Assembly: GCA_025352065.1 (NCBI GenBank)
Contig: JANXUC010000090.1
Location: forward strand, 62,001 to 126,000
DNA length: 64,000 nucleotides
Reading direction: 5' to 3'
Source of the DNA: Acidobacteriaceae bacterium
Lineage (GTDB): Bacteria; Acidobacteriota; Terriglobia; Terriglobales; Acidobacteriaceae
Shown: one piece after another, positions 26,007 through 34,563 of the stretch
Numbering within the stretch: position 1 is the stretch's first letter
Layout of the letters: each line of letters starts with the position of its first letter
Program-made: the position numbers and the translations under genes
Notes under the pieces: model-generated
Seen by the model: only the letters and a program-made list of their open reading frames with translations
What the model was told of the DNA's origin: nothing
The model's database searches: none

Positions 26007-26735
26007 ATGTTTGAAGACAGCCTACTGGAATCGGGTAATCGGCTCAAGACGAAGCAGGGAGCGACGACAAGCATCGCATTTCTGGTGGAAGCGATATTTG
26101 TTGGCGTGTTGGTGTTGATCCCGCTGATCTTTACTGAGGCATTGCCCAAAGGTCAATTAACGTCATTCCTGGTGGCGCCACCACCACCGCCACCGCCGCC
26201 ACCGCCGCCAGCCGCGCCGGTGAAAGTGGTGAAAGTGCAAACCGAAGTGATTAACGGCGCGCTGCGCACGCCAACGAAGATTCCCGAAAAAATCAAAATG
26301 GTGCAGGAAGATGAAACTCCTCCGACCAACGCTGGCGTAGCTGGCGGTGTTCCGGGCGGCGTTCCGGGCGGGCAGATGGGCGGCGTGATTGGCGGAATTA
26401 TCAGCTCGACGCCAGCCGCTGTGCCGAAGATTGCGACGCCGCAGCGTGTGCGCGTCTCGTCCGGCGTTATTGCGGGGCAAGGCTTGAGCCAGCCACAACC
26501 TGCGTATCCTCCATTGGCCAAGCAGGCGCGTATTTCTGGCAAAGTCATTCTGCACGCGCTGATCAGCAAAGAAGGCACGATCGAAGGATTGACGCTGGTG
26601 AGTGGTCATCCCATGCTGGCACCCTCCGCGATTGAAGCGGTGAAGCGCTGGAAATACAGGCCCTACCTCCTCAACGGCGAGCCGGTGGAGGTCGATACCA
26701 CGATTGAAGTGAACTTCAACCTAAACGGTGGATAG
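26007..26735 (+). CDS. Energy transducer TonB
   Basis: TonB couples the ExbBD proton motor to outer-membrane receptors. The 242-residue protein has a cytoplasmic N-terminus, one membrane segment (about 22-43), a run of eleven prolines (near 58-68), a Gly-rich linker (GGVPGGVPGGQMGGVIGG), and a C-terminal TonB domain (about 165-240; YPPLAKQARISGKVILHALI, GHPMLAPSAIEAVKRWKYRP). ATG with AGGAG eight bases upstream. It heads the operon with exbB and two exbD genes. Confidence 0.92.
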   Translation: MFEDSLLESGNRLKTKQGATTSIAFLVEAIFVGVLVLIPLIFTEALPKGQLTSFLVAPPPPPPPPPPPAAPVKVVKVQTEVINGALRTPTKIPEKIKMVQEDETPPTNAGVAGGVPGGVPGGQMGGVIGGIISSTPAAVPKIATPQRVRVSSGVIAGQGLSQPQPAYPPLAKQARISGKVILHALISKEGTIEGLTLVSGHPMLAPSAIEAVKRWKYRPYLLNGEPVEVDTTIEVNFNLNGG

Positions 26736-26897
26736 TTAAGGAGCAGTTTCGAGTTTCCGGTTGCGAGTTTCGCGTAAGAACGGCAGGGAAAACGATTTTG
26801 TTGTTGAGTTCTAGTTTGTTTCAGGTGCTCGGGTATGTTAGATTTTCGGTTCGCAAAAAACTTTAAAACGAGATAGTTCCAGAGGAGAGAGCGACTC
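26736..26897 (+). repeat. Word repeat between tonB and exbB
   Basis: A short version of the AGTTTCGAGTTTCC / GCGAGTTTCGCG word repeat lies at about 26747-26777. The rest of the 160-base space shows no gene; AGAGGAGAGAG before the exbB ATG is its ribosome binding site. Confidence 0.5.
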
Positions 26898-27656
26898 ATG
26901 TTCGTAGCCAACGTAGCAAACGTAATGTTCAGCCATGCGCATCTTGCTGCCGCCTGGTTGCAGGCCGCAGCGGATACCAGCAGCAGCGGCGTAGACATCA
27001 TCGAAATGTGGAAGTCGATGGGATGGCTGGCCAAGGGAGTGGTCATCATTCTGTTCATCATGTCGGGTTGGTCGATCGGCGTGATGATTGACCGGCTGAT
27101 GGCATTCAGCGCGGCGCGTACGCAGTCCCGGGCGTTTGCTCCGGCGGTGGCGGGTGCTCTGAAGCAGGGCAACCTGGATGAAGCGATCAAGGTCGCCGAG
27201 CGCAACAATAAGAGCCACCTGGCCAAGGTCGTGCAAGCTGGCCTGATGGAATTCCGCGCACATCAAGCGAGCACGGATATTCCGGGCGAAATCGTAGAGG
27301 CTTCCAAGCGCGCTTTGGAGCGCACGGAAGCGATTGTGCACGCCGAGCTGAAGCGTGGATTGGGCGGATTGGCGACCATCGGTTCGACCGCGCCGTTCAT
27401 CGGGCTATTCGGAACGGTGGTTGGTATTCTCAACGCCTTCAACGGTATTGCCCACTCCAAGGTGACCGGTTTGGCCGCCGTCGCTGGTGGTATTTCGGAA
27501 GCGCTCATCACTACGGCTATGGGCTTAGTGGTGGCTATTCCGGCCGTGATGATGTTCAATTACTTGACCAACCGCGTGGAAGCGTTCGACGTGGAGATGG
27601 ATAACTCGTCCAGCGAGCTGGTCGACTACTTTCTGAAGAAGCGTCAGGCCCGCTAA
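26898..27656 (+). CDS. exbB: MotA/TolQ/ExbB proton channel protein
   Basis: Inner-membrane stator-like channel subunit that powers TonB. The 252 residues contain three membrane segments (about 40-62, 150-172 and 195-215). The family core is TIGSTAPFIGLFGTVVGILNAF and the following ALITTAMGLVVAIPAVMMFNYL. Strong ribosome binding site AGAGGAGAG. The N-terminal 30 residues precede the first helix, as in many acidobacterial and myxobacterial ExbB proteins. Confidence 0.94.
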   Translation: MFVANVANVMFSHAHLAAAWLQAAADTSSSGVDIIEMWKSMGWLAKGVVIILFIMSGWSIGVMIDRLMAFSAARTQSRAFAPAVAGALKQGNLDEAIKVAERNNKSHLAKVVQAGLMEFRAHQASTDIPGEIVEASKRALERTEAIVHAELKRGLGGLATIGSTAPFIGLFGTVVGILNAFNGIAHSKVTGLAAVAGGISEALITTAMGLVVAIPAVMMFNYLTNRVEAFDVEMDNSSSELVDYFLKKRQAR

Positions 27657-27660
27657 GAAA

Positions 27661-27755
27661 GTTGCGAGTTGGCGAGTACCGAGTACCGAGTTAGAGCCGT
27701 CCGAGAACGAGCTCTTACTCGGAACTCGGTACTCGGAAGAAGTTGCGAGTTAGAG
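27661..27755 (+). repeat. Perfect hairpin from GAGTACCGAGT words between exbB and exbD
   Basis: CCGAGTACCGAGTT (27679-27692) is the exact reverse complement of AACTCGGTACTCGG (27723-27736): a 14-base-pair stem with a 30-base loop. GTTGCGAGTT occurs at both outer ends (27661 and 27741). No T-run follows, so it is more likely an RNA-stability or processing hairpin than a terminator. Confidence 0.7.
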
Positions 27756-27769
27756 CAGGGGAGCATTTC

Positions 27770-28225
27770 ATGGCGATCAACGTAAGAAACGAAGGCGCTA
27801 AGGTCAACTCCAACATTAACGTGACGCCGATGGTGGACGTGATGCTGGTGCTGCTGATCATTTTTATGGTGATCACGCCCATGTTGCATAAGGGCGTGGA
27901 TGTAGATATGGCGAAGGTGGATAATCCCACGCCCATGCAGGATGCAGATAAGGACGACGCGCTGATTGTGGCCGTGCAGCGGGACGGCGGCGTTTTCTTT
28001 GGCTCAGAAAAAGTGGCGCCGGAAGCTCTGACGCAGAAGATCAAAGACAAGCTGGCGAGCCGGACCACGAACAAGACGGTTTTTTTGCGGGCGGATGCGC
28101 GGGCAAAATATAAGGCCGTGGCCGACGTGGTAGATAACGTTCGCGCAGCGGGCGTGGATGCGCTAGGCTTGCTGACGGAGACGCGCAAGTCGACGCCAGA
28201 GCCCCCGAGAACGGGCGGGATGTAG
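27770..28225 (+). CDS. exbD: ExbD/TolR biopolymer transport protein (first copy)
   Basis: Proton-channel partner of ExbB. The 151-residue protein has the ExbD pattern NSNINVTPMVDVMLVLLIIFMVITPM with the essential membrane Asp, and a periplasmic domain ending DNVRAAGVDALGLLTE. ATG at 27770 with AGGGGAG six bases upstream is preferred over the upstream in-frame start at 27743, which lies in the repeat. Confidence 0.94.
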   Translation: MAINVRNEGAKVNSNINVTPMVDVMLVLLIIFMVITPMLHKGVDVDMAKVDNPTPMQDADKDDALIVAVQRDGGVFFGSEKVAPEALTQKIKDKLASRTTNKTVFLRADARAKYKAVADVVDNVRAAGVDALGLLTETRKSTPEPPRTGGM

Positions 28226-28229
28226 AGCG

Positions 28230-28270
28230 AGAGCAGATTCCTCAGGGCTGAAACTCTTCGGAATGACAAG
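28230..28270. repeat. GGAATGACAA-type repeat
   Basis: AGCAGATTCCTCAGGGCTGA then CTTCGGAATGACAAGG, between the two exbD genes. Close copy of the one at 25.8 kb. Confidence 0.65.
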
Positions 28271-28334
28271 GCCTTAAAAACGGTTCTTGCAATCGCGGAA
28301 TTCCAATTTCGCAAAAAGTTTAGGAGATTGACTT

Positions 28335-28775
28335 ATGAGTATGGGAGTCAGTTCTGGCGGCAGGCAGCAATCGGAAATTAACGTTACGCCTCTGATTGAC
28401 GTGCTGCTGGTGTTGTTGATTATTTTCATGGTGATCACGCCTCTGACGCCGAAGGGGTTGGAAGCGCTGGTACCGCAGCCTCCGCCGAAGGATCAGAAAC
28501 AGCCTCCACCGTCCGACCGTACGATTGTGGTGCAGGTGCTGCAGCGAGGCAACGGTCAAGATCCAGCGGTAAAGATCAATCAGGATGATGCGACCTGGGA
28601 TAACTTGCAGGGACGTTTGACCGATATCTTCAAGCAGCGAGCGGAAAAGGTGATGTTCGTCAAGGCGGACGATGATATCAACTTTGAATGGGTAGCACGC
28701 GGCATTGATATTGGGCATGCGGCTGGCGTGGATAAAGTTGGTTTGATTACGGCGAAGATTGAAGCTGGAAATTAA
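28335..28775 (+). CDS. exbD: ExbD/TolR biopolymer transport protein (second copy)
   Basis: A second, diverged ExbD (146 residues): EINVTPLIDVLLVLLIIFMVITPL with the membrane Asp, then a Pro-rich stretch (PQPPPKDQKQPPPS) and a periplasmic domain ending GIDIGHAAGVDKVGLITAKI. AGGAGA precedes the ATG. Two unlike ExbD copies behind one ExbB suggest a mixed ExbB/ExbD1/ExbD2 complex, as described for some other Gram-negative bacteria; that is inference here. Confidence 0.93.
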   Translation: MSMGVSSGGRQQSEINVTPLIDVLLVLLIIFMVITPLTPKGLEALVPQPPPKDQKQPPPSDRTIVVQVLQRGNGQDPAVKINQDDATWDNLQGRLTDIFKQRAEKVMFVKADDDINFEWVARGIDIGHAAGVDKVGLITAKIEAGN

Positions 28776-28811
28776 GAAACAAGCTATTAGCGATTTTTTC
28801 AGGAGAGAGCA

Positions 28812-29648
28812 ATGAAGCGGAGCGTACGACTGCTGGCACTCATGGCGGCCGCCCTCTTGCTGGTTTCGGGCGTGGGCTGTGACAAGCTCCGAGCGCGCGA
28901 TCAGCTGAACAAGGGCGTGAAAGCCTTCAAAGATGCGAAGTTTGAAGAGGCGATTGAGAAGTTCAAGAATGCGGTCGAGTACGATCCCAAGCTGCTGAAC
29001 GCGCGCATGTATCTGGCGACGGCCTACTCGCAGCAGTATGTTCCGGGATCGGACAATGCCGACAACATGCAGGTCGGCAACCAGGCCATTGAGCAATATA
29101 AGAAAGTGATTGAGTCGACCGATCCGGCGCCGTCGCGCGAACAACAGCTCAACAGCATTAAGGGAGTGGCCGGGCTGTATCTGCAAATGAAGAAGTTCGA
29201 CGATTCGCGCCAGTATTACGTGAAGGCGACGGAAGTGGATCCGAACGATCCCGAACCGTATTACTCGGTGGGCGTGATCGACTGGACGAAAACCTATCAG
29301 CCGCGCATGGAAGAACGCGCGAAGCTGGGTTTGAAGCCGACGGAACAGCTGAAGGACAAGAAAGTTTGCGCTCTGGTGCACGCCAAGAACTGGGACAACG
29401 TCGCCGATGGTATCAATATGTTGACCAAGGCTTTGGAGTTGCGTCCAGACTATGATGACGCCATGGCCTATCTGAACCTGATGTACCGCGAACGCGCGGA
29501 CATTCAGTGCGCCGATCAGTCGGCGTACCAGTCGGACACAAAATTGGCGGATAGCTGGGTGGACAAGAACCTTCTTACCAAGAAGGAACGAGCCGAGAAG
29601 GCAGCCAACCAGCCTGGCGGTATCGTGATGGATCCGTCGAAGCAGTAA
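28812..29648 (+). CDS. TPR-repeat lipoprotein of the TonB operon
   Basis: A 278-residue protein with a type II-like signal peptide (MKRSVRLLALMAAALLLVSGVGC, Cys at about 23; the -3 position is Gly, not the usual Leu). It then has tetratricopeptide repeats, visible at about 30-66 (LNKGVKAFKDAKFEEAIEKF) and 118-150 and 200-225. It is the last gene of the tonB-exbB-exbD-exbD operon and ends just before a strong terminator. It may act as a periplasmic scaffold for the complex. Specific role unknown. Confidence 0.85.
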   Translation: MKRSVRLLALMAAALLLVSGVGCDKLRARDQLNKGVKAFKDAKFEEAIEKFKNAVEYDPKLLNARMYLATAYSQQYVPGSDNADNMQVGNQAIEQYKKVIESTDPAPSREQQLNSIKGVAGLYLQMKKFDDSRQYYVKATEVDPNDPEPYYSVGVIDWTKTYQPRMEERAKLGLKPTEQLKDKKVCALVHAKNWDNVADGINMLTKALELRPDYDDAMAYLNLMYRERADIQCADQSAYQSDTKLADSWVDKNLLTKKERAEKAANQPGGIVMDPSKQ

Positions 29649-29664
29649 GGATCGCGGAGTTTTC

Positions 29665-29698
29665 AAAGGCCTCTTCTTCGGAAGAGGCTTTTGTTTTT
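29665..29698 (+). terminator. Rho-independent terminator of the TonB operon
   Basis: GCCTCTTC (29669-29676) and GAAGAGGC (29681-29688) flank a UUCG tetraloop and are followed by TTTTGTTTTT. This is the strongest terminator in the window. Confidence 0.9.
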
Positions 29699-29717
29699 GC
29701 AGCCGCGTCGGCAGAGC

Positions 29718-29737
29718 GGCGAGCAGAAATGCTCGCC
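29718..29737. repeat. GGCGAGC/GCTCGCC hairpin repeat
   Basis: Seven-base arms around AGAAAT, same family as at 18.98 and 59.29 kb, in the opposite orientation (CACGAG follows). Confidence 0.55.
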
Positions 29738-29813
29738 CTCCACGAGCCGGTCATCGTGATTGTGGACAACCTACCGGTCCTGTGGCTTGCTATAGTGGAG
29801 TGCTGGATTGGGC

Positions 29814-31355
29814 ATGACATTTAAGAAAATTTTAATCGCAAACCGGGGTGAGATTGCGGTGCGGATTTTGCGCGCGTGCCGAGAGCTGGGAATTCGCTCG
29901 GTCGCCGTGTACTCCGATGTGGATCGGGCGTCGCTGCATGTTTCAAAAGCGGATGAGGCCTACTACCTGGGCGCGCCGCCTGCGACGGAATCGTATTTGA
30001 ATATTGAGAAGATTTTGGCGGTGGCTAAGCGCGCTGGGGCGGATGCGATCCACCCGGGCTACGGCTTCTTGTCGGAGAATCCCAAGTTTCCGCGAGCCTG
30101 CAAGGAAGCGGGCATAAAGTTCATCGGTCCCAAGGCGGAAGCCATGGAGATGATGGGTTCGAAGACGGGCGCTCGGCGGGCGATGGAAAAGGCTGGCGTG
30201 CCGTTTGTGCCAGGATCGCTGCGCGGATTGAACTCCGTTGAGGAAGGCGAGCAGGTGGCGGAGAGAATCGGCTACCCCGTGATGCTGAAGGCGGCCTCGG
30301 GCGGTGGCGGTAAGGGCATGCGGCTGGTATTCAAGCGTGAAGAATTGCGGTCGGCGTTGGAGTCGGCGAAGAGTGAAGCGGCACGGTCGTTTGGCGACGA
30401 TGAGGTTTATGTCGAGAAAGCGATTGTGAATCCGCGACACATTGAAATGCAGGTGCTGGCCGATGAGCACGGACACACGGTGTATTTGGGCGAGCGCGAG
30501 TGTTCGATTCAGCGTCGGCACCAGAAGGTCTTGGAAGAAGCGCCCTCGGCGATCGTCGATCCCGACATGCGGCGTCGCATGGGCGAAGTAGCAGTCCGCG
30601 TCGCGCAAGCTGCGAACTATACGAATGCAGGTACAGTCGAGTTTCTTGTCGATCAGGAAAAGAATTTCTACTTCCTGGAAATGAACACTCGTTTGCAGGT
30701 GGAGCACCCGGTCACCGAGTTGACGACAGGGCTGGATCTGGTACATCTGCAGATTCATATTGCGGCGGGCGGCGAGTTGCCGTTTAAGCAAGAGGACATC
30801 GCGATTCGAGGGCATGCCATCGAGTGCAGGATTTACGCGGAAGATCCAGACAATCATTATTTTCCGAGCCCGGGAAAGATTACGATGCTGCTGCCGCCAG
30901 CCGGGCCTGGCATTCGTCACGACAGCGGGAGCTACGAAGGCTGGACTGTACCTATAGATTACGATCCTCTACTGGCGAAACTGATTGGCTATGGCACGGA
31001 TCGCGAGCAAGTGATTCTGCGTCTGCAACGGGCGTTGCATGAGTATTTTGTAGGCGGAATTCAGACCAACATTTCACTCTTTCAGCGCATTTTGGCGGAT
31101 GGGGACTTTCAGGCGGCGCGCCTGGATACGGGATATTTGGAACGCTTGCTGGCGCGGGAACACGAGCATGTTCTGGAGGGCATGTCTCCGGCGGAAGAGC
31201 GGGTGTCGGAAGTAGTGGCGATTGCGGCAGGGTTGTTTGCCGTGCTGGACCCAGCACCGGCGGCTTCGAATGCAGCAAGTTCCATTTCGGAAATCATAGC
31301 GAAGAGCCCGTCCGGATGGAAGCAGGCTGCGCTGCGCGAAGCGCTGAGAGGCTGA
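29814..31355 (+). CDS. accC: Biotin carboxylase subunit of an acyl-CoA carboxylase
   Basis: ATP-dependent carboxylation of biotin. The ATP-grasp fold is complete: N-terminal KKILIANRGEIAVRILRA, glycine loop ASGGGGKGMRLV, and EMNTRLQVEHPVTELTTGLDLV with the catalytic Glu, Asn and Arg. The 513 residues are longer than E. coli AccC (449); the extra C-terminal part (RVSEVVAIAAGLFAV) is typical of the alpha subunits of propionyl- or methylcrotonyl-type carboxylases. ATG at 29814 is used; TTG at 29808 is possible. The biotin carrier gene follows after nine bases. No carboxyltransferase gene is in the window, so the acyl-CoA substrate is undecided. Confidence 0.92.
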   Translation: MTFKKILIANRGEIAVRILRACRELGIRSVAVYSDVDRASLHVSKADEAYYLGAPPATESYLNIEKILAVAKRAGADAIHPGYGFLSENPKFPRACKEAGIKFIGPKAEAMEMMGSKTGARRAMEKAGVPFVPGSLRGLNSVEEGEQVAERIGYPVMLKAASGGGGKGMRLVFKREELRSALESAKSEAARSFGDDEVYVEKAIVNPRHIEMQVLADEHGHTVYLGERECSIQRRHQKVLEEAPSAIVDPDMRRRMGEVAVRVAQAANYTNAGTVEFLVDQEKNFYFLEMNTRLQVEHPVTELTTGLDLVHLQIHIAAGGELPFKQEDIAIRGHAIECRIYAEDPDNHYFPSPGKITMLLPPAGPGIRHDSGSYEGWTVPIDYDPLLAKLIGYGTDREQVILRLQRALHEYFVGGIQTNISLFQRILADGDFQAARLDTGYLERLLAREHEHVLEGMSPAEERVSEVVAIAAGLFAVLDPAPAASNAASSISEIIAKSPSGWKQAALREALRG

Positions 31356-31364
31356 GATTGCATA

Positions 31365-31862
31365 ATGAATTACGACGTTAGCGTTGACGGCAAGGCCCAT
31401 CGGCTGGAACTGGCGCGCAAAGGGGACCAGTGGGAATGCAAGCTGGATGGCCGCGCGGTGCCAGTTGATCCGGTGTTGCTGCGCCGCAACATGCTGTCGT
31501 TGCTGATTGACGGCGTCTCCTACGAGGTGCGGCGGGAACAAACGGTTTCCGGGCTGCGCTTGTCGATTGGCTTGGCGAGGTATGCGGTCGAGCTGCGTGA
31601 TCCGCGCTCCCTGCATAGTTGGCAGACGGAGAGTGGCTCCGCGGAAGGTAAGAAAAAAATTGTTGCACCGATGCCCGGGAAGGTTGTGCGCGTGCTCGTG
31701 AAGCAAGGTGCCGAAGTGCAAGCCGGTCAGGGCGTGGTCGTCGTAGAAGCGATGAAGATGCAGAACGAACTGAAATCGCCGAAGCAGGGAATTGTGCAAA
31801 AGGTAATGGCGGTGGAAGGCGCAACCGTGAACGCCGGAGACGTGTTGCTGATTGTGGAATAA
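31365..31862 (+). CDS. Biotin carboxyl carrier protein
   Basis: A 165-residue protein. The C-terminal biotinyl domain (about 98-165) has the biotin-lysine motif VVEAMKMQNEL and the mirror-image hairpins PMPGKVVRV and IVQKVMAVEGATVNAGDVL. The N-terminal part (1-70, DVSVDGKAHRLEL...) is a beta domain like the one that links the BC and BCCP parts of multidomain acyl-CoA carboxylases. It is therefore the detached C-terminal half of such an alpha subunit and works with the gene before it. Start ATG at 31365. Confidence 0.9.
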   Translation: MNYDVSVDGKAHRLELARKGDQWECKLDGRAVPVDPVLLRRNMLSLLIDGVSYEVRREQTVSGLRLSIGLARYAVELRDPRSLHSWQTESGSAEGKKKIVAPMPGKVVRVLVKQGAEVQAGQGVVVVEAMKMQNELKSPKQGIVQKVMAVEGATVNAGDVLLIVE

Positions 31863-31895
31863 GGACACTGCAATAAGGTCGCAGGCTACTGCGGG

Positions 31896-32290
31896 TTATT
31901 TTCTGGCTTGCAACACTCGCGCGAAAACTTCCTGATCGACATTGGATCCGCTAGCGACAATGGCCACTCGCTTCCCCTTCAACTGATTCGATTCCTTGAG
32001 CGCGGCAGCCAATGCGGCGGCAGCCACTCCCCTCGACAACGTTGCGGGTATCCGTGAACATGAAGCGCATTGAGGCTTCGACTTCGTCGTCGTTTGACGC
32101 GGACCATGTGATCGACGTTCTCCAGCATGGTGGTTAGTGCCTCTACATCGGGTTTGCGGCAGGCCATTCCGTCGGCGATTTGCAGCGGCCAGCGATACAG
32201 CGGCGTCGGGAGCATGAACTGGTAGCCCAATTCAGTGGCCGCCTCGATTTCGGCAAGCGTCGGGAGACGAGCTTCCACCAAGCTTGTCAT
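31896..32290 (-). pseudogene. Decayed threonine dehydratase gene
   Basis: Three pieces of a PLP-dependent threonine ammonia-lyase lie in order but in different frames. The first, from ATG at 32290, is the N-terminus (LPTLAEIEAATEL, MLPTPLYRWPL). It jumps directly to ADGMACRKPDVEAL, so about 170 codons that include the PLP lysine are deleted. A frameshift leads to DDEVEASMRFMFTDTRNVVEG and another to GVAAAALAAALKESNQLKGK and the true C-terminus, ending at TAA 31898-31896. The gene cannot make an active enzyme. Confidence 0.85.
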
Positions 32291-32315
32291 AATGGGTTCT
32301 ACCAGTGGATGGCGG

Positions 32316-33389
32316 TCACTTAATTGTGGCGCCGGCGTCGGCTGCTACTTGTTGCGCGAAGTAGTTATCGACTTTTGCCTGATTCCGCAAGACCTCGTAG
32401 TACGCGGCTTTGAGAAGCTGTTCGCGACGGTCGCGAAGCTGTTCGCGGATTGACTGCTGTACGCGAGGATCCTTCAAATCGCGCTGTCCGGCGGGCTCTT
32501 TTGCAAGTAGCTTGACGATGCGGTAAGCGAAAACTTGTTTCGTTTGCAGATTCGTGACGGTGATCACGGAGCTGTTTTGTCCGACTCTTAACTTCATCAC
32601 CATATCGCGGGTGGAAGGGTCGGTGTTGTGCAACGAAGATTCCGGGGTGAAGCCGAGGTCGCCGCCGTTGCCTGCAGTTTCCGGATCTTCGGAATAGTTC
32701 ATGGCGAGGGAGGCGAAGTCTTCTCCGCTCTCCAGCCGATTCGACAGCATCTGAATTTTTTTGCGAGCCTCGGCCTCGTTCGGAGCTTTATCGTTTTTCA
32801 AATTGCGAACTTGCGGATTGGGCTGCCCGGTAACGAGAATCTGCGCCAGGTGATACTGCGCTTCCACCAGGTTGAACTCCGCCTTGTGGCTGCTGTAGTA
32901 GTTCGTAATGTCCGCATCGGTGACGCTGACCTTGGATGTAATTTCCTTGTTAATCACTTTCTCGACGGTCAGTGAGCGGCGGATGTCACGCTTGAAGTCG
33001 TCGAGTGTAATCTTCTTGTCGCGCAGTCGCTGATCGAATTGATCCTGCGTGTAAGGCGACTTCACTTCGTTTAGCTTGCGATCCACCTCTTCGTCGGTGG
33101 CAAGCAGGCCCAGCTTTTCCGCGCGCCCCATGATCATTTCGTTGTCAATCAATTCGCGCAGGATGCTCAGGCGGAGGCTGGCGGCCTGTTCACCAGTGGG
33201 TTGCTGTTCCGCGCCGGCAGTCTGGTTCTGGAAATACTTTTCTAGATCCGCCTTCAGGATCTTGTGACCGTTCACTTTCGCCATGACATCGGGGCCGCCG
33301 CGGGAATCGCAGGCGGTGAGAGACGCGAACGCGAGGAAGCCAAAGGCGGCGGCGAGAAGTTGCAACGAAGAGAGTCGGGACGAGATCAA
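32316..33389 (-). CDS. Parvulin-type peptidyl-prolyl isomerase lipoprotein
   Basis: Periplasmic folding factor of the SurA/PrsA kind. The protein starts with a signal peptide and lipobox (AFASLTAC, Cys about 27), followed by a SurA-N-like helical domain (about 35-175) and a PPIC/rotamase domain (about 195-310; YHLAQILV, FASLAMNYSEDPETAGNGGDLGF). The TTG at 33389 has GGAGG with six bases between and gives a normal signal peptide; the longer frame upstream has none. It is downstream of the DsbA-like gene on the same strand, so both periplasmic folding proteins may be co-expressed. Confidence 0.9.
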   Translation of the reverse strand: MISSRLSSLQLLAAAFGFLAFASLTACDSRGGPDVMAKVNGHKILKADLEKYFQNQTAGAEQQPTGEQAASLRLSILRELIDNEMIMGRAEKLGLLATDEEVDRKLNEVKSPYTQDQFDQRLRDKKITLDDFKRDIRRSLTVEKVINKEITSKVSVTDADITNYYSSHKAEFNLVEAQYHLAQILVTGQPNPQVRNLKNDKAPNEAEARKKIQMLSNRLESGEDFASLAMNYSEDPETAGNGGDLGFTPESSLHNTDPSTRDMVMKLRVGQNSSVITVTNLQTKQVFAYRIVKLLAKEPAGQRDLKDPRVQQSIREQLRDRREQLLKAAYYEVLRNQAKVDNYFAQQVAADAGATIK

Positions 33390-33470
33390 AAAAATCCTCC
33401 AGGAAAACAAGCCAATCCGCAAATCAAAAGAAGACACAGCAGCGGATTGGAGAAAGATCCTACGCAAATA

Positions 33471-34481
33471 TCATTGAACAGGCGGACCTGCTGGAGCCTT
33501 GGGCGCCGCAGGGCTCGCGCCAGGTATTGCTGGAGCCACCGGCTTTTGCGCTGCAGGGGCGGCTGGCGCTGAATGGACTGGCGGCGCTACGCCAGCATCT
33601 TTCAAAGCGCGGTCAAGGACAGCCCGAATTTGCTGCAAGGATACGGCACCGTCAATTTTGGCGCCGTTCACAAACATCGCGGGTGTAGCTTCCACTCCTA
33701 CCGATTCACCTTCACGCAACGATGCTGTGATGGCATCGGCGCTCTGCGCCTTAATACAAGTCTGCAACTTCACGACATCCAGATTGTCTTTCTGACCTTG
33801 CAGCAACGCTAGCTGGTCGAGTTTGGCGAGTTGAGCGTCGTGACTCTTCTCTCCGCTCACTTCGTGCTGGTTGGCATGAATGTAGTCTGCAAAGTTCCAG
33901 TAGGAATCGTTCTTTTGCGCGAACAAACAATTCGCATCGATGGAAGCGCGCCGCGACCACGGATGAATTTCTTCCAGAGGGAAGTCTTTGTAAATGAAGA
34001 GGACTCGATCACCGTATTCCTGCAAGATTTGCGGAAACAGAGTCTCGTGCAGCCGCGAGCAGTACGGACACTCGAAATCGTCATAGTTGACGGCGACAAC
34101 CTTGGCATTCACGTTGCCGCGGGTGGGGCGATCCTTCAGGCTGATTTTCTTGATGGTCTCCGCGTAAGGATCGGCAGCCAGGTCCATTTTGCTCAGCCGT
34201 ATCAGAGTCTTGCCGTCTTTGGAAACGATGAAATCGAGAGTGGATTTCTTCGGCCCTTGAATAAACGAGAGCGTAACTTGGTCGTAGTTGGGGAATTCGC
34301 TGGCCTTGAGCCCAGAAACCTCAATGTCCACGGATTCCGGCACGTTATAGGTCGCCCGTACGTGGCGTTCGATTTTGGCCGCCAATTCAGGGGGCGCCGT
34401 CTGCGCGGCACACCCCAGGCAAATCACGAAAAGTAGAGCAAAAACCCGCCGAGATAATTGCACAAGAACCTGCCTTAGCAT
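33471..34481 (-). CDS. DsbA-like thiol-disulfide protein with Pro/Ala-rich tail
   Basis: A 336-residue exported protein: signal peptide with a possible lipobox (FALLFVICLGC), an N-terminal domain of about 110 residues, a DsbA/thioredoxin-like domain (about 115-300) with the active site FECPYCSRLHETLFPQI, the insert helices, and a cis-Pro region VEATPAMFVNG. The last 40 residues are Pro/Ala-rich. CPYC and the family pattern suggest disulfide introduction or isomerisation. Gene order DsbA-like, then parvulin, on one strand. Confidence 0.88.
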   Translation of the reverse strand: MLRQVLVQLSRRVFALLFVICLGCAAQTAPPELAAKIERHVRATYNVPESVDIEVSGLKASEFPNYDQVTLSFIQGPKKSTLDFIVSKDGKTLIRLSKMDLAADPYAETIKKISLKDRPTRGNVNAKVVAVNYDDFECPYCSRLHETLFPQILQEYGDRVLFIYKDFPLEEIHPWSRRASIDANCLFAQKNDSYWNFADYIHANQHEVSGEKSHDAQLAKLDQLALLQGQKDNLDVVKLQTCIKAQSADAITASLREGESVGVEATPAMFVNGAKIDGAVSLQQIRAVLDRALKDAGVAPPVHSAPAAPAAQKPVAPAIPGASPAAPKAPAGPPVQ

Positions 34482-34563
34482 AGGAAAGCAGGGTTGATTA
34501 TCTCATAGATAGAAGGCCTGATTGGGAACGGGAGTGCGACCTCAATCCGTCTCCCGGTGGGCC

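Noticed and set aside
29760-29796. TTGTGG/TATAGT as an accC promoter
   Set aside because: Spacing of 25 bases is too long for a sigma70 promoter.
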